Under the pieces are notes generated by a model that was not told where the DNA came from, made no database searches, and saw only the letters and a program-made list of their open reading frames with translations. 64,000 bases of DNA, from contig CAXBIQ010000006.1 in NCBI GenBank assembly GCA_963975935.1, positions 124,001 through 188,000 on the forward strand, given 5' to 3'. Origin of the DNA: Planktosalinus sp963975935. Its GTDB lineage: Bacteria > Bacteroidota > Bacteroidia > Flavobacteriales > Flavobacteriaceae. The position numbers and the translations under genes are program-made. Shown in pieces: positions 17,535-26,399 of the stretch; the first letter of the stretch is position 1, and every line of letters begins with the position of its first letter.

Positions 17535-18269
17535 ATGGTAAGCAAAAGTCAAATAAAGTTAATAACGTCTTTACGTCAAAAAAAATATAGAAGCAAGCAT
17601 CAATTATTTTTTGCCGAAGGTACAAAAGTTATTAATGAGTTATATAAAGCAGGATGGAAGATTTATACCCTTTTTTCAACTGAAAAAATTACGGGTATTG
17701 AAGAAAGTAAAACGATTCTCATTACTGAAAACGAACTGAAAAAAATCAGCAGCTTAAAAACACCCAATAAAGCACTGGCAGTATTTCATATTCCGTCACA
17801 GCAGGAATTTAAATCCAAAGGTCTCACTGTTGTCCTTGATGACATAAGTGACCCGGGAAACCTGGGGACAATTATACGACTGTGTGATTGGTTTGGCATT
17901 CAAAATCTGGTATGCTCTCCAGATACTGTTGAATGCTTTAACCCAAAAGTTATCCAGTCAACGATGGGATCTATCGCCCGTGTTTTGGTTCATTATGTGG
18001 ATTTGGAAATTTTTATGGAAAATAATGAGGACCTTCTGGTATATGGTGCTTTTATGGACGGTGAAAATGTTTATAAAGAAAAATTACCTGAACAAGGTAT
18101 CTTGATTATGGGCAATGAAGCCAATGGAATTTCCGGCAGGATGGAAAAATATATATCAAAAAAAATTAGCATTCCGCAATTTGGTGACTCACAAAACACT
18201 GAGAGCCTTAATGTTGCTACAGCAACGGCTATTCTACTCAGCGAGTTTCATCGCTCTATTGGAAAGTGA
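17535..18269 (+). CDS. SpoU/TrmH-family RNA 2'-O-ribose methyltransferase
   Basis: A 244-residue SPOUT methyltransferase. An N-terminal RNA-binding substrate domain (about 1-90) is followed by the SpoU domain. Motif 1 is DDISDPGNLGTIIRLCDWFG with the catalytic Arg, motif 2 is IMGNEANGIS and motif 3 is QNTESLNVATATAILLSEF. It is probably a 23S rRNA or tRNA ribose methylase related to RlmB/TsnR, and the target base cannot be told. Its 3' end overlaps the convergent porT by 14 bases. Confidence 0.9.
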   Translation: MVSKSQIKLITSLRQKKYRSKHQLFFAEGTKVINELYKAGWKIYTLFSTEKITGIEESKTILITENELKKISSLKTPNKALAVFHIPSQQEFKSKGLTVVLDDISDPGNLGTIIRLCDWFGIQNLVCSPDTVECFNPKVIQSTMGSIARVLVHYVDLEIFMENNEDLLVYGAFMDGENVYKEKLPEQGILIMGNEANGISGRMEKYISKKISIPQFGDSQNTESLNVATATAILLSEFHRSIGK

Positions 18270-18957
18270 AATTGATAAATATGCCACGGGTAGCCATTTT
18301 ATCAATATCTGAAGTATAGGGACTGTTCGGGTTTTCATCTCTTACCAATTCGTCACTTAATGCAAAGACTCCTCTTATTGAAGGTGTAAACTTAAAGTAG
18401 AAAAGGTAAAAATCAATACCAAATCCCAATTCATAGTAGTAAGTGTTTGTTGTCATCCTGAATCTTCCCGCACTATTGTCTTCAGGATTGCTTTCATCGC
18501 TGGTAAGATTTATGGAAGTAGATACACCTCCCACTAGAAATGGCTTAAAGTTGTTGAGTCGTTTTGTAGAAACTTTCAGTAATAAGGGCACGTGAATATA
18601 GGTGGATTTTACCTCCCTTAAAAAATCCCTCTCTTCAACAAGGTCCGGGTAAATAAGGTTGCGCTCTGTGTAATACAAACCGGGCTCTAACCTTAGATTA
18701 AAGTAATCGTTGAGTCTCAAATCGCCTATAAGTCCCACATTGAAGCCTGTACTGGTTTCAACAACAACATCTGTATCGCCAAACTCGCGATCATAATCAA
18801 ATTTAAAATCATAATTATTGAAGCCTAAAAAATAACCCCAAGTCCAGCGGCGTTTATCAAAGTTTTCAAGATTTGCCAATCGTTCTTTTGAAAAAAGCTG
18901 GGCTTCAGCGGTTTGAACCAAAAAAAGAAGCGCCAGTACCAAGAAAATATTCTTCAT
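18256..18957 (-). CDS. porT: PorT-family outer-membrane protein (type IX secretion)
   Basis: A 233-residue protein with a signal peptide (MKNIFLVLALLFLVQTAEA) and a small outer-membrane beta-barrel of alternating strands ending in FINFTFQ. It resembles PorT/SprT, required for T9SS secretion and gliding in Porphyromonas and Flavobacterium. The position right after menG/ubiE, as in other flavobacteria, supports the call. The ATG at 18957 is preferred because a longer start (18996) would overlap menG and bury the signal peptide. The three T9SS cargo proteins in this window would depend on the system this protein serves. Confidence 0.82.
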   Translation of the reverse strand: MKNIFLVLALLFLVQTAEAQLFSKERLANLENFDKRRWTWGYFLGFNNYDFKFDYDREFGDTDVVVETSTGFNVGLIGDLRLNDYFNLRLEPGLYYTERNLIYPDLVEERDFLREVKSTYIHVPLLLKVSTKRLNNFKPFLVGGVSTSINLTSDESNPEDNSAGRFRMTTNTYYYELGFGIDFYLFYFKFTPSIRGVFALSDELVRDENPNSPYTSDIDKMATRGIFINFTFQ

Positions 18958-18961
18958 AAAT

Positions 18962-19690
18962 TTATTTTGAAGCTGTATAAATACTTGCAACCCCAAAGGT
19001 TTGCGGTTTATTTTTCACTTCTTTAAACCCGATTTTTCGCAAAATATTGTTGAAGTCTTCCCCATAAGGAAAAACCGATGCGCTTTCACTTAAATAATTA
19101 TAGGCAACTTTATCTTTGGAGAACAATTTCCCAACCAGTGGCAATATTGATTTTGAGTAAAAATGGTACCCTTGTTTGAATGGTGCTTTGGTGGGTACTG
19201 AAGTTTCCAAAACAACAAAAATACCACCCGGTTTTAAAACCCTAAGGATTTCAGAAAGGCCTTTATCCAAATCTTCAAAATTGCGCACCCCAAAAGCAAC
19301 TGTTATGGCGTCAAAGCTATTGTCATCAAAAGGCATGGCTTCAGAGTCGCCCTGAAGAAATTCAATTTTGTTTGCAATCTCTTTATCAGCTACTTTTTTT
19401 CGGGCAACGGCGAGCATGCCCTCAGAGAGATCAAATCCCACTATTTTTGGAATGTCAAACTTTGCAAAACTTATAGCCAGGTCTCCCGTTCCGGTAGCTA
19501 TGTCCAGAACATTTTCAGGCTTTGTGTTGACCACAATATGAACCACCTTTTTACGCCATTTTTTATCGATACCCAAAGAAATAACCCTGTTTAAACCATC
19601 ATAGTTGCCTGAGATGGTATCAAACATTTTTTCAACCTGCTTTTTCTTGTTAAGCTCAGATTCCTTGTAGGGTTTTACTTTGTCGCTCAT
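18962..19690 (-). CDS. menG: Demethylmenaquinone methyltransferase
   Basis: A class I SAM methyltransferase of about 242 residues, UbiE/MenG type, for the last step of menaquinone synthesis. Signatures are VEKMFDTISGNYDGLNRVISLGIDKKWR at the N-terminus (in two parts: VEKMFDTISGNYD and LNRVISLGIDKKWR), VLDIATGTGDLAI (SAM motif I), AVAFGVRNFEDL and LRVLKPGG. Start ATG 19690 (MSDKVKPYK) fits the family. An upstream frame start adds 12 unlike residues. It ends 4 bp before the porT start, so the two form an operon. Confidence 0.95.
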   Translation of the reverse strand: MSDKVKPYKESELNKKKQVEKMFDTISGNYDGLNRVISLGIDKKWRKKVVHIVVNTKPENVLDIATGTGDLAISFAKFDIPKIVGFDLSEGMLAVARKKVADKEIANKIEFLQGDSEAMPFDDNSFDAITVAFGVRNFEDLDKGLSEILRVLKPGGIFVVLETSVPTKAPFKQGYHFYSKSILPLVGKLFSKDKVAYNYLSESASVFPYGEDFNNILRKIGFKEVKNKPQTFGVASIYTASK

Positions 19691-19704
19691 CGTTTGATTT
19701 TGTG

Positions 19705-19712
19705 CAAAACTA
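19705..19712 (-). promoter_or_regulatory. Promoter -7 element for menG-porT
   Basis: Read leftward this is TAGTTTTG, an exact TAnnTTTG match, 14 bases before the menG ATG. Confidence 0.5.
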
Positions 19713-19826
19713 CATAAAAATTTCATTGTATGCTGACTAAACGATATTCAAAATATACTGTTTATACATTGAATACTATTGTTGTAGAAAATTTAGGGAT
19801 GCTCCGCGGGTTGCTTAAATTTATAC

Positions 19827-19834
19827 TAACTTTG
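19827..19834 (+). promoter_or_regulatory. Promoter -7 element for trkA-trkH
   Basis: TAACTTTG matches TAnnTTTG and lies 25 bases before the trkA ATG. Confidence 0.5.
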
Positions 19835-19859
19835 TATATTCATTTTCTTTATAAAAATC

Positions 19860-21209
19860 ATGAAGATAATTATTGCAGGAGCCGGCGAAGTGGGATTTCA
19901 TCTGGCAAAACTTTTGTCTTATGAATCTCAGGATATAACATTGATAGATACTGTAAAAGATAACCTTTCTTATGCAGAATCACATCTCGATATCAGGGTT
20001 TTAAAAGGCGACTGTACTTCAATCGCGGTGTTGAAAGATGCCCGGGTGGAAAATGCAGATATGCTCATTGGGGTTACTTCCAGTGAAACTACAAATATCA
20101 CAGCCTGTTTTATTGCTAAGCAAATGGGAGCGAAAAAAACCATTGCACGTATATCGAATACCGAGTGGATTAAGAACAAGGATGAAATAGGTTTTTCAGC
20201 CTTTGGAATTGACGAGTTGATCTCGCCGGAATCCCTGGCTTCTGCTGAGATTGAGTTATTACTTAATCAAAGCGCCTTTAGCAACACTTACCAGTTTGAG
20301 GACGGTGCTTTGACCATGTTTGGCATCAAGCTTCCCAGAACGGCATCTTTTGTGGGTAAATCTGTTAAAGAAGCAGCAGAAGTTTATCCCGGCATTGAAT
20401 TTATTCCCATAGCCATTCAGAGGTTTGGGACACAGTATACCTTAATTCCCAGAGGTGATACCTTATACAAAGAAGGCGATCAGGTGTATTTTTTAACCAC
20501 GCACGACGGTGTTGAAGAGGTGTATCACCTTACCGGAAAAATAAGGGAAGATATTAAAGATGTTATGATCCTTGGCGGAAGCAAGATAGGTTTTAAAACC
20601 GCACGTGAACTGTGTAGAAACCATTTCAGGGTTAAACTTATCGAAAGCAACAAGCAAAAAGCTTTTGACCTGGCAGATATACTACCTAATGTTCTGGTGA
20701 TCAATACTGACGGAAGGAACGTGGAATTGCTTGAAGAAGAGTCCATACAGGATATGGATGCCTTTATTGCCGTTACCGGAAACAGTGAAACCAATATTAT
20801 GTCCTGTCTGGTGGCAAAATCAAAAGGTGTCAAAAAAACCATTGCCCTTGTTGAAAACATGGATTATTTTCAACTGTCACAATCCATTGGAATTGACACT
20901 TTGATCAATAAAAAACTGCTCGCAGCAAATGATATTTTCAGATACATCAGAAAAGGGGAAGTTGTGGCAATGACAAAGCTCACAAACATGAATGCTGAAT
21001 TGCTTGAGTTTGTGGTATCCTCAAACGCTTTTGTAGTTAATAAAACAATACGCTCACTTGGTTTCACACGATCTGCCATCATTGGAGGTGTTATAAGGGA
21101 TGGTGTGGGACTAATCGCCACACCCGACTTTGTCATAAAAAGCGGTGACCGTGTAGTGGTGGGCTGCTTGCCACATGCTATTAACAAAGTAGAAAAATAC
21201 TTTAATTAA
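19860..21209 (+). CDS. trkA: Trk potassium transporter regulatory subunit TrkA
   Basis: A 449-residue cytoplasmic protein with two RCK modules in tandem. The first TrkA-N domain opens with MKIIIAGAGEVGFHLAKLLS and the second with VMILGGSKIGFKTARELC, each followed by a TrkA-C domain. NAD(H) or ATP binding at these Rossmann folds gates the TrkH channel. The ATG follows a TAACTTTG promoter. trkH starts one base after the stop, so the pair is an operon. Confidence 0.95.
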   Translation: MKIIIAGAGEVGFHLAKLLSYESQDITLIDTVKDNLSYAESHLDIRVLKGDCTSIAVLKDARVENADMLIGVTSSETTNITACFIAKQMGAKKTIARISNTEWIKNKDEIGFSAFGIDELISPESLASAEIELLLNQSAFSNTYQFEDGALTMFGIKLPRTASFVGKSVKEAAEVYPGIEFIPIAIQRFGTQYTLIPRGDTLYKEGDQVYFLTTHDGVEEVYHLTGKIREDIKDVMILGGSKIGFKTARELCRNHFRVKLIESNKQKAFDLADILPNVLVINTDGRNVELLEEESIQDMDAFIAVTGNSETNIMSCLVAKSKGVKKTIALVENMDYFQLSQSIGIDTLINKKLLAANDIFRYIRKGEVVAMTKLTNMNAELLEFVVSSNAFVVNKTIRSLGFTRSAIIGGVIRDGVGLIATPDFVIKSGDRVVVGCLPHAINKVEKYFN

Positions 21210-21210
21210 A

Positions 21211-22716
21211 ATGGCTTACCTCAACAGGATTAATCTAAAAATCATTCTCCATTTTATGGGGTTGCTCCTGTTATTTAACGGCCTGTTTATGCTAACAGCC
21301 TCACTGGTAAGTCTCTATTATAATGATGGAGCTGTTTTTGGGATTACCCAGGCAGGTATTATCACAATCCTCACGGGGCTTATTATTTTCGTTTTAACCA
21401 GAAACCATAAAAAAGAAATCAAAAAAAGGGAAGGGTATATCGTTGTCACTTTTGGTTGGTTGATTATGGCTTTCAGCGGAACATTGCCTTATGTATTTAG
21501 CGGCGCCATTCCCTCATTTACCAATGCTTTTTTTGAAACCATGAGCGGCTATACCACAACCGGGGCCACTATATTAAACGAGATCGAAATATTACCGGAA
21601 AGCATCCTCTTTTGGAGGAGTCTCACACACTGGATAGGTGGTATGGGGATTATTGTTTTGGCTATTGCTATCTTGCCACTTTTGGGAATTGGTGGGATGC
21701 AGCTTTTTGCAGCTGAAGCCCCGGGCCCGAGTAATGACAAGTTGCATCCACGCATCACGGATACTGCAAAACGCCTATGGCTTATTTATTTTGGATATAC
21801 CCTTATTGAGACGGTTCTCTTAAACCTAGCAGGTATGTCCCTCTTTGATGCGGTAAACCATTCTATGAGCACAATGGCAAGTGGCGGGTTTTCAACAAAA
21901 GATGCCAGTTTGGCTCATTGGAATGACAATCCGTTGATTCAGTATATTGTGATTGCTTTTATGTTTTTGGCAGGCACCAATTTTGTATTGAGTTACTTTG
22001 TCTTCAAAGGGAAGTTTAGTGAAATATTACGGGATGAAGAGTTCAGGTTGTATGGGATTTTCATTCTGGTTTTTTCTGCTTTAGTGGCCGGGATTATTTA
22101 TTTTCAGGGAGATTTATTAGTTTCTGTAATTTCACACCCCATGGTTTTTGGAGAGGCTGAAACAGCAGTGAGGCTTGCTTTTTTTCAGGTTATTGCCATC
22201 ATTACAACTACGGGTTTTGTAGTGTATGACTATACTGCCATCACTCCATTTATGACCATGTTCTTTTTTGGTTTGATGTTTTTGGGAGGTTCAGCCCGTT
22301 CCACTTCTGGAGGGATGAAAATAGTGCGGCATTTGATTATTATTAAAAACGGTATTTTAGAATTTAAACGCTCTTTTCACACCAATGCTATCCTGCCTGT
22401 GCGTTACAATCAAAGAGCTATTCCCCAATCAATTGTTTTTAACGTTACAGCCTTTTTTATTCTTTATATTTTAACTTTTATCATTGGGGTATCAGTTTTT
22501 GCCTCACTGGGACTGGATTTTCAAACAGCTTTGGGTAGTTCTGCATCCATGCTGGGAAATGTGGGCCCTGCAATAGGTGCTGTGGGTCCTGTTAATAATT
22601 TTGATATTTTACCTGATATTGGCAAATGGTGGTCATCATTCTTGATGCTTGTTGGAAGGCTGGAGTTGTTTACTGTACTTATTTTACTCACTCCTTTCTT
22701 TTGGAGGAATCGTTAA
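21211..22716 (+). CDS. trkH: Trk potassium uptake channel subunit TrkH
   Basis: A 501-residue membrane protein of the TrkH/KtrB/HKT superfamily with four pore-loop repeats. Selectivity-filter regions appear as MSGYTTTGATIL, STMASGGFSTKD, ITTTGFVVYDY and GNVGPAIGAVGP. The GGSARSTSGGMKIVRH segment precedes the last repeat. It takes up potassium together with TrkA. No promoter separates the two genes. Confidence 0.95.
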   Translation: MAYLNRINLKIILHFMGLLLLFNGLFMLTASLVSLYYNDGAVFGITQAGIITILTGLIIFVLTRNHKKEIKKREGYIVVTFGWLIMAFSGTLPYVFSGAIPSFTNAFFETMSGYTTTGATILNEIEILPESILFWRSLTHWIGGMGIIVLAIAILPLLGIGGMQLFAAEAPGPSNDKLHPRITDTAKRLWLIYFGYTLIETVLLNLAGMSLFDAVNHSMSTMASGGFSTKDASLAHWNDNPLIQYIVIAFMFLAGTNFVLSYFVFKGKFSEILRDEEFRLYGIFILVFSALVAGIIYFQGDLLVSVISHPMVFGEAETAVRLAFFQVIAIITTTGFVVYDYTAITPFMTMFFFGLMFLGGSARSTSGGMKIVRHLIIIKNGILEFKRSFHTNAILPVRYNQRAIPQSIVFNVTAFFILYILTFIIGVSVFASLGLDFQTALGSSASMLGNVGPAIGAVGPVNNFDILPDIGKWWSSFLMLVGRLELFTVLILLTPFFWRNR

Positions 22717-22762
22717 TATTCAGAGTTTTTTTCATCCCGCATCCATCAACCAGCATCTAACA

Positions 22763-23941
22763 TCATTTCACTTTTACCAAACCGGATAAATCTTTTGCCC
22801 TTTGCGTAACCTCCTCGATGGATGTACCTACTTTATCAAAAGTCAAAACCACACCCATTCTGCGATAGGGTCTGGAGGTGGGTTTTCCAAAAATCCTAAA
22901 ATCACTTTTAGGTTCTGAAGCAATTTTTTCGATTCCTTCAAGTTCAGGATTATCTGAATGCTTACCTGCAAGGATTACAGCACTTGCGCCATATCTTTCC
23001 AGGGTTATTTCTGAAACGGGAAGCCCTAAAACAGCACGTAAATGCAATTCAAACTCATTGAAATTCTGGGTTCCTGCAAGGGTGACCATGCCGGTATCAT
23101 GCGGTCTGGGGGAGAGTTCAGAAAAATAAACCCCGTCATCGCCCACAAAAAACTCGACGCCCCAAATACCTGATCCGCCAAGGGCTTCTGTTACTGCTTT
23201 TGCCATCTTTTTGGCTGCTTCCAAATGTGTATTTTCCATTGGGGCCGGTTGCCAGCTTTCCTGATAATCACCGCGTTCCTGACGGTGTCCTATTGGGGGG
23301 CAGAAAAGAGTGTTGCCGTTGTTTTGGGTAAGAGTGAGAAGCGTGATTTCATAGTTAAATTCAACAAAAGCTTCTACAATGACTTCTACCACATCACCAC
23401 GGGAGCCTTCAATAGCAAAGTTCCATGCTTGACTTATTTGGTCAGTGAGCGGAGTCGAACTGTCGGTTTTGATGGTGCTTTGCCCTTTGCCGCTGGAAGA
23501 CATAAGGGGTTTTACAACACAAGGCATGCCCACTTCGGCCACACCTTTGCGTAAGCTTTCCTCAGAGTCAGCATAGCGATAGTTGGCAGTTTTTAGACCC
23601 AGTTCTTTGGCAGCCAGATTGCGAATGGCTTTCCGGTTCATGGTGAAGTTTGCCGCTTTCGCGGAAGGAATCACAGTATAGCCTTGATTTTCATAATCGT
23701 AAAAACGCTCGGTGCGAATGGCTTCAATTTCAGGGACAATAAAATCAGGTTTGTGTTTGGAAACTATTGCATCCAGAGCATTTCCATCAAGCATATTGAT
23801 GACTTCAAACCCATTTGCAACCTGCATCGCCGGGGCATTTTCATAGCTGTCAACCGCAATAACTGTTTGACCCATGCGTTGTGCCGCAATGGTAAATTCT
23901 TTACCGAGTTCCCCGGAACCGAGAAGTAAAATTTTAGACAT
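22763..23941 (-). CDS. purT: Formate-dependent phosphoribosylglycinamide formyltransferase 2
   Basis: A 392-residue ATP-grasp enzyme. It makes formyl-GAR from GAR, formate and ATP, the folate-independent third step of purine synthesis. The N-terminus LLLGSGELGKEFTIAAQRMG, CVVKPLMSSSGKGQS, GVEFFVGDDGVYFSELSPRPHDTGMVT and the FGKPTSRPYRRMGV C-terminus are all present. Residues 161-166 (SSTPLT) look like an insertion relative to E. coli PurT and are encoded by a short repeat. It begins 12 bp after the aminotransferase stop. Confidence 0.95.
   Translation of the reverse strand: MSKILLLGSGELGKEFTIAAQRMGQTVIAVDSYENAPAMQVANGFEVINMLDGNALDAIVSKHKPDFIVPEIEAIRTERFYDYENQGYTVIPSAKAANFTMNRKAIRNLAAKELGLKTANYRYADSEESLRKGVAEVGMPCVVKPLMSSSGKGQSTIKTDSSTPLTDQISQAWNFAIEGSRGDVVEVIVEAFVEFNYEITLLTLTQNNGNTLFCPPIGHRQERGDYQESWQPAPMENTHLEAAKKMAKAVTEALGGSGIWGVEFFVGDDGVYFSELSPRPHDTGMVTLAGTQNFNEFELHLRAVLGLPVSEITLERYGASAVILAGKHSDNPELEGIEKIASEPKSDFRIFGKPTSRPYRRMGVVLTFDKVGTSIEEVTQRAKDLSGLVKVK
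23443..23462. repeat. Short repeat-like insert inside purT
   Basis: CAGTGAGCGGAGTCGAACTG has inverted ends (CAGT/ACTG). Its inner 18 bases (23444-23461) encode six residues that E. coli PurT lacks. The insert is flanked by a direct GTC triplet on each side. From memory, this sequence type recurs in flavobacterial intergenic DNA. Confidence 0.5.
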
Positions 23942-23953
23942 TATTAGTACAGG

Positions 23954-25144
23954 TTAAGAAGTCAAAACTTGTTTTATCCTTTTTAATGCTTCCTTAATTT
24001 CATTTTCTGAAGCAGCATACGAAATGCGAATGCAGTTAGGATCTCCAAACGACTCCCCGGAGACAGTTGCTACCAAAGCTTTTTCCAGCAAGAGCATAGA
24101 AAAATCTTCAGCTGTGTTTATTTTTATGCCGTGGATGGTTTTTCCAAAAAAAGAAGACACATCTGGAAATACATAAAAGGCCCCTTCAGGAGCATTGTTT
24201 TTTAAACCGGGTATTTCGGTAAGCAAATCCAGCACCAGTTTTCTCCTTTCTTTAAAGGCGTCAACCATATACTTGATACTATCTGGTGATGCTTCCAGAG
24301 CGGCAATGGTTGCCATTTGAGCAATGGCATTGGCACCGCTGGTGATTTGGCCCTGCATTTTATTGCACGCTCGTGCAACCCAGGAGGGAGCACCAATGTA
24401 TCCTATGCGCCAGCCCGTCATGGCAAATGCTTTTGAGACACCATTTACTACAATGGTCCTTTCATACATATCTTCAAATTGTGCCATGGAAAAGTGCCCG
24501 TCCCCAAAATTGATATGCTCATATATTTCATCAGAAACCACATAGATATTGGGGTATTTTTGTAAAACATCAGCCAGTGCACGCAGTTCTTCTTTGCTGT
24601 AAACAGAGCCGCTGGGGTTGCAGGGCGAACTGTACATAATCAGTTTTGTTTTGGGCGTGATGGCAGCTTCCAGTTGTTGTGGCGTGATTTTAAAATTGGT
24701 ATCAATGGTAGTGGGAATTTCCACAGGTACACCTTCTGCAAGTTTTACAAGGTCGCTGTAACTCACCCAGTATGGGGCGGGGAGGATGACCTCGTCACCG
24801 CTGTTGAGCATGACCATCACAATATTGGCAAGCGACTGTTTTGCGCCTGTAGATACCACGATTTGTGAGGGCTCATATGTGAGGTTGTTATCTCTTTTGA
24901 ATTTGGTAATGACCGCTTTTTTGAGTTCGGCATAGCCGTCAACCGGTGGATATGCATGCACATTATCATTAACAGCTTGTATGGCAGCATCTTTTATAAA
25001 GTCAGGGATGTTAAAATCAGGTTCGCCCAAACTGAGCCCAATGATGTCTTTTCCTTCATTTTTTAATTCCCTCGCTTTTGCTGCCATTGCCAATGTGGCA
25101 GAGGTAGCCATATTGTTGACCCTGTCTGATAAATGTTGCTTCAT
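23954..25144 (-). CDS. Class I/II PLP-dependent aminotransferase (aspartate type)
   Basis: A 396-residue fold-type I aminotransferase close to the Thermus/Bacillus aspartate aminotransferases. Visible motifs are LSLGEPDFNIPDFIKDAA, STGAKQSLANIVM, PAPYWVSY, YSSPCNPSG, VVSDEIYEH and the PLP lysine in NGVSKAFAMTGWRIGY. It probably interconverts aspartate and oxaloacetate, though substrate range varies in this subgroup. It lies between a desaturase (23 bp upstream) and purT (12 bp downstream), which suggests a three-gene transcript. Confidence 0.9.
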   Translation of the reverse strand: MKQHLSDRVNNMATSATLAMAAKARELKNEGKDIIGLSLGEPDFNIPDFIKDAAIQAVNDNVHAYPPVDGYAELKKAVITKFKRDNNLTYEPSQIVVSTGAKQSLANIVMVMLNSGDEVILPAPYWVSYSDLVKLAEGVPVEIPTTIDTNFKITPQQLEAAITPKTKLIMYSSPCNPSGSVYSKEELRALADVLQKYPNIYVVSDEIYEHINFGDGHFSMAQFEDMYERTIVVNGVSKAFAMTGWRIGYIGAPSWVARACNKMQGQITSGANAIAQMATIAALEASPDSIKYMVDAFKERRKLVLDLLTEIPGLKNNAPEGAFYVFPDVSSFFGKTIHGIKINTAEDFSMLLLEKALVATVSGESFGDPNCIRISYAASENEIKEALKRIKQVLTS

Positions 25145-25167
25145 AAAGTACTCTTGCTTTGCTTAAG

Positions 25168-26268
25168 TTATGCGCTTAAAGCCGGTTTTGTCCCCATCTC
25201 TTTTAAATGACTGAAATGTGATACAATGGCTTTGCGGGTTGTTTTGTATTCATGATAAGGCAAATCAAACTCTCGGGCCGTTTCCTTCACTATTTTTGAA
25301 ATCTTGGTATAATGCACATGGCTTATGTTTGGAAAAATATGATGTTCTACCTGATGGTTCAAACCTCCGGTATACCAATTTACAATTTTGTTTTTAGTGG
25401 CAAAATTTACTGTGGTGTACAATTGGTGGATTGCCCAGGTGTTCTTCATGGTTCCGGTCTCATCAGGAAGTGGCATTTGTGCGTCTTTAACCATATGCGC
25501 CAATTGAAAGACAACACTTAGGATAACGCCGGCTACATAGTGCATCACAAAAAAGCCAATAAGTACTTTCCACCAGGCGATGGAGAGGATAAGCATTGGG
25601 ATTACAATCCAGATTGCGATATAGATTATTTTTGAAACGACGACGATGCTCCATTGCTTAACAGGATTTGGAAACTCACCATAAGAGAGTTTTCTTTTCA
25701 GATAATCGCGGGTTTGTTTAAAATCTGTCGTTAAAGCCCAGTTGAAGGTCAAAAGGCCATAAAGCAAAACAGAATACAAATGCTGGTATTTGTGAAATCG
25801 TTTCCATTCTGAATGTTTGCTGAAACGCATAATGCGTCCGGCTTCCATATCTTCATCGTGCCCGTGAATATTTGTATATGTATGGTGCAACACATTGTGT
25901 TGTACTTGCCAGTTGTATACATTTCCGGCAAGGATATATATAGTACTTCCCATAAATTTATTGACCCATTTTTTTGATGAATATGAGCCGTGGTTTCCGT
26001 CGTGCATCACATTCATGCCCACACCGGCCATACCCACTCCCATCACTATAGTAAGAAGAAGTTGTGCCCATCCGGGAATATTGAGTGTTAATAATAAAAA
26101 ATAAGGGGTAAGAAAAAGTGCAAACATGGCAAGAGTCTTCAGATGAAGCTTCCAGTTACCGGTTTTTTTAAGGTTTTTTTCTTTGAAATATTCGTTTACC
26201 CTGGAGTTAAGCGTTTTGAAAAAATTTGCGGGATCTTTTCTGGAGAAACGGATTGAGGATGTATTCAT
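25168..26268 (-). CDS. Membrane fatty acid (acyl-CoA) desaturase
   Basis: A 366-residue integral-membrane diiron desaturase. Three histidine boxes are visible: HDGNH at 89-93, HNVLHH at 124-129 and HQVEHH at 305-310. The hydrophobic segments around 45-90 and 205-255 are the membrane helices. The HQVEHH form of the third box is typical of front-end and linoleoyl-type desaturases, so regiospecificity may differ from delta-9. It probably adjusts membrane fluidity. Confidence 0.92.
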   Translation of the reverse strand: MNTSSIRFSRKDPANFFKTLNSRVNEYFKEKNLKKTGNWKLHLKTLAMFALFLTPYFLLLTLNIPGWAQLLLTIVMGVGMAGVGMNVMHDGNHGSYSSKKWVNKFMGSTIYILAGNVYNWQVQHNVLHHTYTNIHGHDEDMEAGRIMRFSKHSEWKRFHKYQHLYSVLLYGLLTFNWALTTDFKQTRDYLKRKLSYGEFPNPVKQWSIVVVSKIIYIAIWIVIPMLILSIAWWKVLIGFFVMHYVAGVILSVVFQLAHMVKDAQMPLPDETGTMKNTWAIHQLYTTVNFATKNKIVNWYTGGLNHQVEHHIFPNISHVHYTKISKIVKETAREFDLPYHEYKTTRKAIVSHFSHLKEMGTKPALSA

Positions 26269-26374
26269 TTTTAATTTTTAAGTAATAAGTATTTTGTAAA
26301 AATAACAAAAAACAAATATAATTAATATTCGGTGTGTTCTTTATATTAAAGGGATAATTAACAAGTTAAATGTT

Positions 26375-26382
26375 TATTTTTG
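26375..26382 (+). promoter_or_regulatory. Promoter -7 element for rsmG
   Basis: TATTTTTG matches TAnnTTTG. The surrounding TGTTTATTTTTGT is identical to the one upstream of trxB (52161-52173). It ends 18 bases before the rsmG ATG. Confidence 0.55.
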
Positions 26383-26399
26383 TGAACATTTTATAAAAC

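Noticed and set aside
19730..19924. A small rightward frame upstream of trkA
   Set aside because: It runs across the trkA promoter and into trkA out of frame, with no coding pattern.
23225..23554. A 109-codon rightward frame opposite purT
   Set aside because: The purT frame on the other strand has full ATP-grasp motifs through this stretch. The opposite frame has no recognisable domain.
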